From positions 62,001 through 126,000 of the forward strand of contig JAFSCD010000003.1 of the NCBI GenBank assembly GCA_017436955.1: DNA of 64,000 nucleotides, given 5' to 3'. Position 1 is the first letter of the stretch; each line of letters opens with the position of its first letter. The stretch comes from Oscillospiraceae bacterium (GTDB lineage: Bacteria > Bacillota > Clostridia > Oscillospirales > Oscillospiraceae). Below, in pieces: positions 58,709 through 64,000 of this stretch. Below the pieces are notes generated by a model. The model did not search any database, had not been told where the DNA came from, and saw only the letters and a program-made list of their open reading frames with translations. The translations under genes were made by a program, and so were the position numbers.

Positions 58709-61186
58709 ATGCCCAAGAGTTTATTTGTCGATCCCAATGTGGTGCGCGCACCCGGTAAGGTCACCTTTAAGAGCATCCCCGTTAACCAGTACAATAAGAC
58801 CATCCAGGAGGAGCTGGATTCCGGTCGCTTCACCAAGGAAGACCTGATCCGCATTTTCCGTGACATGACCATCCTGCGTGAGTTCGAGACCATGCTGAAC
58901 CTGATCAAGACCCAGGGCGGCTACAACGGCATCGACCACACCTATCCCGGTCCTGCCCACCTGTCCACCGGTCAGGAGTCTGCCTGCGTCGGTCAGGCTT
59001 ACCTGCTGGACGAGAATGACTTTGCATTCGGCTCTCACCGCAGCCACTCCGAGATCCTGGCAAAGGCACTGTCCACCATCAACAAGATGAGCGACGAGCG
59101 TCTGATGGAGGTCATGGAGACCTTCCTGGACGGTAAGTGCCTGCGCGCCACCCAGAAGCTGGGTGAGACCAAGGACGTCAAGGAGCTGGCGATCCGCTTC
59201 ATCCTGTACGGCACACTGGCAGAGATCTTCGCCCGTGAGACCGGCTTCCACATGGGTATGGGCGGCTCCATGCACGCATTCTTCCTGCCCTTCGGTATTT
59301 ACCCCAACAACGCCATTGTCGGCGGCTCCGCAACCATTTCCACCGGTGCAGCTCTGTATAAGAAGGTCAACAACAAGCCCGGCATCTGCGTATGTAACAT
59401 CGGTGATGCTTCCATGGCTCGCGGTCCCGTGTGGGAAGCTCTGAACTTCTCCGCTATGGATCAGTACAAGACCCTGTGGGAGTCTCACAACGACGGTATG
59501 CCCATCCTGTACAACACCTTCAATAACTCCTACGGCATGGGCGACCAGACCCGTGGCGAGACTATGGGTCAGGATTGCATGTCCCGTATCGCTTCCGGCG
59601 TCAGCCCCACCCAGTTCCACGCAGAGACCGTTGACGGCTTCAACCCCCTGGCTGTTATCGACGCCATGGAGCGCAAGCTGAAGCTGCTGCGCAGTGGCAA
59701 GGGTCCCGTGATGCTGGAGACTCTGACTTACCGTTTCTCCGGTCACTCCGTCTCCGACCAGAATGCATACCGCACCAAGGAAGAGATCGATGCCTGGAAG
59801 GAAATGGACCCCATCATTACTTATCCCGCAAAGCTGGTCGAGGCCGGCGTTATGACCCAGGAAGAGGTCGACGCCATCCTGAAGGAGACCTCCGAGCGCA
59901 TGACCATGATCTGCAAGTACGCTGCTGACCCCGAGTTCAGCCCCTACTGCGATTTCAAGAAGGATCCTGCTGTGGTTGAGCGCCTGATGTTCTCCAACCT
60001 GAGCGTTGACAAGATGGATGACCGTGAGCCCGAGTTCACCGTTCCCAAGGAAGAGGCCGAGGGCTACAAGAAGATCAAGTCCAAGGAGCGTTCTCCCATC
60101 GGTAAGGACGGCAAGCCCGTTTCCAAGATGAAGCTGTATAACCTGCGTGACGGTCTGTCCGAGGTTATCTGGGATCGTTTCTATGAGGATCCCACCATGA
60201 TCGCCTACGGCGAGGACTGCCGTGACTGGGGTGGCGCATTCGCCGTCTACCGCGGCATGATGGACGCACTGCCGCACAGCCGTCTGTTCAACTCTCCTCT
60301 GGCAGAGGCTGCTATCGTCGGTACTGCTGTTGGTTACGCACTGTCCGGCGGTCGTGCTCTGGTAGAGCTGATGTATGCTGACTTTATCGGCTGCGCCGGT
60401 GACGAGATCTTCAACCAGATGTCCAAGTGGCAGGCAATGTCCGCCGGCATCCTGAAGATGCCTCTGGTGCTGCGTGTTTCCGTCGGTTCCAAGTACGGCG
60501 CACAGCACTCCCAGGACTGGACCGCACTTTGCGCACACATTCCCGGCCTGAAGGTTTGCTTCCCCGCAACTCCCTGGGAGGCCAAGGGCCTGATGGAGAG
60601 CGCCCTTCGCGGTACCGACCCCGTGGTATTCTTCGAGAGCCAGAGAATCTACGACGTGGGCGAGCAGTTCCACGAGGGTGGTGTTCCTGCAGAGCGCTAT
60701 GAGATCACCATCGGCGACACCAACAAGGTTCGCGACGGTAAGGATATCACCATCCTGACCATCGGTGCCGCTCTGTACCGTGCTGTTGACGCTGCCAAGC
60801 AGCTGAGCGAGAAGTACGGCATGGAAGCCGACATCATCAACATTCACTCCCTGGTGCCCCTGGATTACACCAACATCATCGAGTCTGTCCGTAAGACCGG
60901 CAAGGTCGTTCTGGTTTCCGATGCCTGCGCACGCGGCAGCTACCTGAACGATGTTGCACAGAACATTACTACTCTGTGCTTCGACGATCTGGACGCACCT
61001 CCCGTTGTTGTGGGTGCCAAGAACTGGATCACGCCTCCCTTCGAGTTTGACGAGTTCTTCTTCCCGCAGGCAAGCTGGATCCTGGATTCCATCCACGAGA
61101 AGATCGTTCCTCTGGCTGGCTACGAGGCAACCGCCAACAGCTGCGATGAGGCAGAGGCGATCCGCCGCTCCAAGGCCGGCGTATAA
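58709..61186 (+). CDS. Fused E1 alpha-beta subunits of a 2-oxoacid dehydrogenase
   Basis: An 825-residue thiamine diphosphate enzyme. Residues about 45-390 form an E1-alpha (REFETMLNLIKTQGGYNG, FGSHRSHSEIL, MGGSMHAFF, then the ThDP loop CNIGDASMARGPVWEAL and NTFNNSYGMG). Residues about 475-825 form E1-beta (MIAYGEDCRDWGGAF, LAEAAIVGTAVGYAL, YGAQHSQDW). The ThDP loop reads GDA, not the usual GDG, and the gap to the NN pair is longer by roughly ten residues (DQYKTLWESHNDGMP). Fusion in one chain is uncommon for E1. It decarboxylates a 2-oxoacid and acylates the neighbouring E2. AAGGAGG precedes the ATG. Confidence 0.9.
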   Translation: MPKSLFVDPNVVRAPGKVTFKSIPVNQYNKTIQEELDSGRFTKEDLIRIFRDMTILREFETMLNLIKTQGGYNGIDHTYPGPAHLSTGQESACVGQAYLLDENDFAFGSHRSHSEILAKALSTINKMSDERLMEVMETFLDGKCLRATQKLGETKDVKELAIRFILYGTLAEIFARETGFHMGMGGSMHAFFLPFGIYPNNAIVGGSATISTGAALYKKVNNKPGICVCNIGDASMARGPVWEALNFSAMDQYKTLWESHNDGMPILYNTFNNSYGMGDQTRGETMGQDCMSRIASGVSPTQFHAETVDGFNPLAVIDAMERKLKLLRSGKGPVMLETLTYRFSGHSVSDQNAYRTKEEIDAWKEMDPIITYPAKLVEAGVMTQEEVDAILKETSERMTMICKYAADPEFSPYCDFKKDPAVVERLMFSNLSVDKMDDREPEFTVPKEEAEGYKKIKSKERSPIGKDGKPVSKMKLYNLRDGLSEVIWDRFYEDPTMIAYGEDCRDWGGAFAVYRGMMDALPHSRLFNSPLAEAAIVGTAVGYALSGGRALVELMYADFIGCAGDEIFNQMSKWQAMSAGILKMPLVLRVSVGSKYGAQHSQDWTALCAHIPGLKVCFPATPWEAKGLMESALRGTDPVVFFESQRIYDVGEQFHEGGVPAERYEITIGDTNKVRDGKDITILTIGAALYRAVDAAKQLSEKYGMEADIINIHSLVPLDYTNIIESVRKTGKVVLVSDACARGSYLNDVAQNITTLCFDDLDAPPVVVGAKNWITPPFEFDEFFFPQASWILDSIHEKIVPLAGYEATANSCDEAEAIRRSKAGV

Positions 61187-61198
61187 TTATACTGCATC

Positions 61199-61319
61199 AA
61201 AAGGCCCCCTCGTCAGAGGGGGCTGGATGCCCGAAAGGGCAGACTGGGGGAGAGGAAACGACCCTCCAGTCAAAAATCATATTGATTTTTGCCAGCTCCC
61301 CTGACAAGGGGAGCCTTTT
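61199..61319. repeat. MITE-like multi-hairpin interspersed element
   Basis: A 120-base element with terminal inverted repeats AAAAGGCCCCCTCGTCAG (left) and CTGACAAGGGGAGCCTTTT (right complement AAAAGGCTCCCCTTGTCAG). Internal structures are GCCC-GAAA-GGGC (61229-61240), GACTGG / CCAGTC arms, and CAAAAATCA-TAT-TGATTTTTG (61271-61291). It sits 12 bases after the E1 gene and may end that transcript. I recall close relatives in gut Clostridia genomes but cannot check. Confidence 0.8.
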
Positions 61320-61366
61320 ATATTGCATATCTTGCAAAAAAGTTGGAAAAAATTATAAAAAAGTAC

Positions 61367-61395
61367 TTGATTTTTGAAAAAAGAGATGCTATAAT
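61367..61395 (+). promoter_or_regulatory. SigA promoter for rplS
   Basis: TTGATT (61367-61372), 17 bases, TATAAT (61390-61395). Confidence 0.85.
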
Positions 61396-61400
61396 ACAGC

Positions 61401-61465
61401 GGTCTGAAATCAGGGTGAGTCCTCTGCGGGCTAAAATGCGCCGTATGAACGCCTAATATATTAAG
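61401..61465 (+). promoter_or_regulatory. rplS 5' leader, possible L19 autoregulatory RNA
   Basis: About 75 untranslated bases separate promoter and start codon, containing GGTCTGAAATCAGGGTGAGT and GCGGGCTAAAATGCGCCG stretches that can form short stems. Low-GC Gram-positives often carry an L19 leader here. The match to that family was not tested. Confidence 0.35.
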
Positions 61466-61477
61466 GAGGACAAAATT

Positions 61478-61819
61478 ATGGATCTTGTTAAGGCTCTTAA
61501 CAGCCGGTACATGAAGGAAGAGTTGCCCGAAGTTAAGATCGGCGACACTGTTCGTGTGCATGTTCGCATCAAGGAAGGCTCCCGTGAGCGTATCCAGGTT
61601 TTCGAGGGCACTGTGATCGCCCGCAAGCACGGTGGTATTACCGAGACCATCACCGTTCGCCGTATCTCCTACGGTGTCGGCTGTGAGAAGGTTTTCCCCC
61701 TGCATTCTCCCAACGTTGCAATGATCGAAACCGTCCGCAAGGGCAAGGTTCGTCGTGCAAAGCTGTACTATCTCCGTGGCCGTTCCGGCAAGGCTGCCAA
61801 GGTCAAAGAGAGAGTTTAA
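61478..61819 (+). CDS. rplS: Large ribosomal subunit protein bL19
   Basis: A 113-residue protein at the 30S-50S interface. Pattern: [57 protein letters not shown] and [19 protein letters not shown]. The length matches L19 (about 115). AAGGAGGAC precedes the ATG. It is followed by a strong terminator, so lepB-ylqF-rnhB form a separate unit, though the gene order rplS-lepB-ylqF-rnhB is typical of Bacillota. Confidence 0.97.
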   Translation: MDLVKALNSRYMKEELPEVKIGDTVRVHVRIKEGSRERIQVFEGTVIARKHGGITETITVRRISYGVGCEKVFPLHSPNVAMIETVRKGKVRRAKLYYLRGRSGKAAKVKERV

Positions 61820-61825
61820 CGCAAA

Positions 61826-61864
61826 AAAGAAAAAAAGAGGGCTTTGCCCTCTTTTTTTTTGCGT
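61826..61864 (+). terminator. Terminator after rplS
   Basis: AAAAAGAGGGC / GCCCTCTTTTT stem with TTT loop, then a run of T. Confidence 0.92.
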
Positions 61865-61874
61865 AATTATCGTT

Positions 61875-61911
61875 TATAATAGTCTATATTATTGTCGGCG
61901 CGTGTGCGCCG
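61875..61911 (+). promoter_or_regulatory. Weak promoter (-10) and leader hairpin for lepB
   Basis: TATAAT at 61875-61880 has no distinct -35 (the position falls in the preceding T-tract). A CGGCGC-GTGT-GCGCCG hairpin (61896-61911) follows in the leader. Confidence 0.45.
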
Positions 61912-61932
61912 AAGGGATTTGGAAGTGATTTT

Positions 61933-62592
61933 ATGCGTTTATTCCGCAAAAAGGATAAGCTGTCTGTGGAGGCAGATGAAAATACCGTCATTGAGGACGT
62001 ATCGGAGGAAAAGCCCGGCTGGCGCAAGACCCTGCTGGTATACGCCCACGACGTGATCTATGTGCTGGCTGTATTGGTGATCTTTTCGCTGTTTTTGCGT
62101 GTTGTGGTGGTGGACGGTACGTCCATGAACGGCACGTTGAAGGATGGCGACTATCTGCTGGTATTGAGTAATATTTTCTACCGTGAACCCCAGCAGGGCG
62201 ATATCATCGTCGCCAGCAAGGAGACCTTTGAGGATGGCGCGCCCATTGTCAAGCGCGTGATCGCAACAGAAGGGCAGACCGTTGATATCGACTTTGAAGA
62301 AGGTATTGTTTACGTGGACGGTGAAGCGCTGGACGAGCCCTATACATTGACTCCCACATCCCTTTACGAGGGCGTGGACTTTCCGCTGGTCGTAGGGGAG
62401 AACTGTCTGTTTGTTCTGGGCGATAACCGCAACGGCTCCCGTGACAGCCGCCATCCCAGTATCGGTCTGATCGACGAGCGGGAAGTCATCGGCAAGGTCA
62501 TATTCCTGATGATCCCCGGCACAAACGGCGTGGATTACGCGGGTGATCCCAGAGAGTCCCGTGACTTCTCCAGAATAGGATTGGTGAATTGA
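61933..62592 (+). CDS. lepB: Signal peptidase I
   Basis: A 219-residue membrane protease removing signal peptides from exported proteins. An acidic cytoplasmic N-terminus of about 35 residues precedes one helix (DVIYVLAVLVIFSLFLRVVV). The catalytic Ser is in VDGTSMNGTLKDGDYL and the general-base Lys in PIVKRVIATEGQ; GDNRNGSRDSR is the third conserved box. The single helix is the Gram-positive type. Targets within this window include the surface protein at 9168. It overlaps ylqF by one base. Confidence 0.95.
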   Translation: MRLFRKKDKLSVEADENTVIEDVSEEKPGWRKTLLVYAHDVIYVLAVLVIFSLFLRVVVVDGTSMNGTLKDGDYLLVLSNIFYREPQQGDIIVASKETFEDGAPIVKRVIATEGQTVDIDFEEGIVYVDGEALDEPYTLTPTSLYEGVDFPLVVGENCLFVLGDNRNGSRDSRHPSIGLIDEREVIGKVIFLMIPGTNGVDYAGDPRESRDFSRIGLVN

Positions 62593-63458
62593 TGGAATCG
62601 GACAGAATGAATATTCAGTGGTATCCCGGTCATATGACCAAAACCCGGCGGCAGATCGAAGCCGATCTGAAGCTGGTGGATGCGGTGTGTGAGATCGTGG
62701 ATGCCCGGATACCCATGGCGAGCCGCAATCCGGATATTGACAGCATTTGCGCCAATAAGCCCAGAATCGTTATCTTAAACCGTATGGATCTTGCGGATCC
62801 TGCCGCCACAAAGCGGTGGTCGGAGTATTTTCGGAGCCTGGGTATGGCGGCTGTGCCTACGGATTGCAAGTCCCGGAAGGGCATCTCCGGCTTTGAACCG
62901 GCTGTGCGCTCGGTTTTGAAGGAAAAAATCGCGAGAAATGCCGCAAAGGGTATGAATAAGCCGCTGCGTGTGATGATCGTGGGTATCCCCAATGTGGGAA
63001 AATCCACGCTGATCAATCAGATATCCGGTCGCAAGGGCGCCAAGGCGGAAAACCGCCCCGGTGTTACCCGCGGTAAGCAATGGGTCAGTGTGGACAACAG
63101 TCTGTTGCTGCTGGATACGCCGGGTATTCTGTGGCCGAAATTTGAGGATCCGGAAGTGGGTATGCTGCTGGCGTATACCGGTGCCGTCAAGGACGGCGTT
63201 ATGGATATTGAGGAGCTGGCTTGCCGGCTGATCAAGTTGCTGCATCAGCGCTATCCCCAGGCACTGAAGGATCGCTACGGGATCGACACCCAGGAGGATA
63301 TTCCCGGCTATGAGCTGCTGGAAATGGCAGGGCGTAAGCGTGGCTATGTGATCCGCGGCGGTGAGATCGACACGGAGCGTATGGCGAAGGTGCTGATCGA
63401 CGAGTACCGCAGCGGTAAATTGGGAAAGTTCACACTGGAAGAACCGGAGGAGCAGTAA
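62592..63458 (+). CDS. ylqF: Ribosome biogenesis GTPase YlqF/RbgA
   Basis: A 288-residue circularly permuted GTPase needed for late 50S assembly. Motif order G4-G5-G1-G3 shows the permutation: LNRMDLAD (G4) comes before GIPNVGKSTLINQ (G1) and LDTPGILWP (G3). The N-terminus IQWYPGHMTKTRRQI and VDARIPMASRNPDI are family signatures, and a C-terminal RNA-binding domain follows. ATG 62592 overlaps the lepB stop; an internal ATG at 62607 (MNIQWYPGHM) is equally close to family length. Confidence 0.95.
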   Translation: MESDRMNIQWYPGHMTKTRRQIEADLKLVDAVCEIVDARIPMASRNPDIDSICANKPRIVILNRMDLADPAATKRWSEYFRSLGMAAVPTDCKSRKGISGFEPAVRSVLKEKIARNAAKGMNKPLRVMIVGIPNVGKSTLINQISGRKGAKAENRPGVTRGKQWVSVDNSLLLLDTPGILWPKFEDPEVGMLLAYTGAVKDGVMDIEELACRLIKLLHQRYPQALKDRYGIDTQEDIPGYELLEMAGRKRGYVIRGGEIDTERMAKVLIDEYRSGKLGKFTLEEPEEQ

Positions 63459-64000
63459 ATGGCGGATAAGAATATGTGGGAAATTGAAGATTCCTTCTAT
63501 GCCCGGGGCATTTCCACCATCTGCGGTGTGGATGAAGCCGGCAGAGGACCGCTGGCAGGACCCGTTTGTGCCGCTGCCGTCATTTTGCCGCCCCATTTGG
63601 ATATCCCCGGCTTGAATGACAGCAAAAAGTTGACGGATAAGCGCCGCAGAGAGCTGGTACCCATCATCAAAGAGCAGGCGCTTGCCTATGGCATCGCCTT
63701 CGCTACCCACGAAGAAATTGATGAGATCAATATTCTGCAGGCTACTTTTTTGGCGATGCAGCGGGCGCTGGATCAGCTTTCGATCAAGCCGGAGCTGGCG
63801 CTGATCGACGGCAACCGGGAGAAGGATTTCGGCGTTCCGGTAAAGACCGTGGTAAAGGGCGACAGCCTCAGCGCCAATATCGCTGCCGCATCCATCCTTG
63901 CGAAGGTCACCCGTGACGACTGGATGGAAGAAATGGCAAAAACCTATCCCGAATACGGCTTTGGAATACATAAAGGCTACGGTACCAAGGCGCACTATGC
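63459..64000 (+). CDS. rnhB: Ribonuclease HII, C-terminally cut by window edge
   Basis: The first 180 residues of RNase HII, which removes ribonucleotides from [22 protein letters not shown] carries the first catalytic Asp-Glu; [19 protein letters not shown] (third acidic residue) and [23 protein letters not shown] follow, then [15 protein letters not shown] at the edge. The start ATG (63459) overlaps the ylqF stop region by one base and follows GGAGGAGC. The frame is still open at base 64000. Confidence 0.95.
   Translation, partial: MADKNMWEIEDSFYARGISTICGVDEAGRGPLAGPVCAAAVILPPHLDIPGLNDSKKLTDKRRRELVPIIKEQALAYGIAFATHEEIDEINILQATFLAMQRALDQLSIKPELALIDGNREKDFGVPVKTVVKGDSLSANIAAASILAKVTRDDWMEEMAKTYPEYGFGIHKGYGTKAHY

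Noticed and set aside
57063..58751. 562-codon Gly/Cys-rich frame antisense to the E2 gene
   Set aside because: Arises from the Ala/Pro linkers read backwards; the E2 frame is fully supported.

Overview
This window reads as a chromosome segment of a spore-lineage, Gram-positive anaerobe, most likely a gut member of the Clostridia (Oscillospiraceae/Ruminococcaceae-like). The support is a PolC-type DNA polymerase III, the Bacillota order pyrH-frr-uppS-cdsA-dxr-rseP-ispG-polC, the order smc-ftsY-rdgB-yhbY-nadD/yqeK-rsfS-leuS, clean sigma-A promoters (TTGACA, 17 bp, TATAAT), strong AGGAGG ribosome sites, a SpoIID-like protein, a CD1247-type protein and multi-hairpin interspersed repeats of a kind I associate with gut Clostridia. 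The genus cannot be fixed by reading alone. Almost all DNA is coding and most is housekeeping.

Layout: 1-0.4 kb, the edge of a PadR/HAAS regulatory pair on the minus strand. 0.5-5.8 kb, carbohydrate and amino-sugar genes (GH36 alpha-galactosidase, nagB, a left-handed beta-helix acyltransferase, glmM). 5.8-9.1 kb, metF-metH for methyl-group supply to methionine. 9.2-14.3 kb, a Cys-rich surface protein, a GMP synthase lacking its glutaminase domain and two convergent polysaccharide deacetylases. 14.4-24.4 kb, chromosome segregation, protein targeting, NAD synthesis and translation. 24.4-29.6 kb, an unrecognised protein, YqeG, Xaa-Pro peptidase, EF-P, a CD1247-type acidic protein and GlnRS. 29.7-40.2 kb, one long operon for UMP kinase, ribosome recycling, isoprenoid and phospholipid precursors, an intramembrane protease and PolC.

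40.3-46.6 kb holds a phage-like amidase and two small membrane proteins (a lysis-type cassette), a phosphohexomutase, tRNA-Ser, a striking array of small hairpins, a eukaryotic-type glycogen branching enzyme and an esterase. 46.7-48.9 kb is a three-gene operon with a SpoIID-like domain and four peptidoglycan-binding domains. 49-54.7 kb has pgsA, a membrane-bound XRE regulator, two tRNA-Pro genes in opposite orientation, a minimal site-2 protease and a radical-SAM pair. 54.8-56.1 kb is an ECF sigma/anti-sigma pair with an ECF-type promoter. 56.2-61.2 kb is a DeoR-family regulator and an E2 plus fused-E1 2-oxoacid dehydrogenase operon that share the same operator sequence. 61.2-64 kb holds a MITE-like repeat, then rplS, lepB, ylqF and the start of rnhB.

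The best leads for something undescribed are the hairpin array at 43521-43697, the DeoR operator pair with the unusual fused E1, the small protease pair behind a SigE-like promoter at 51 kb, the SpoIID/peptidoglycan-binding operon, and the cluster of repeats and a tRNA fragment around the tRNA genes. Starts were set from ribosome sites and promoter positions where possible. No homology search was run, so family names rest on motif recognition.
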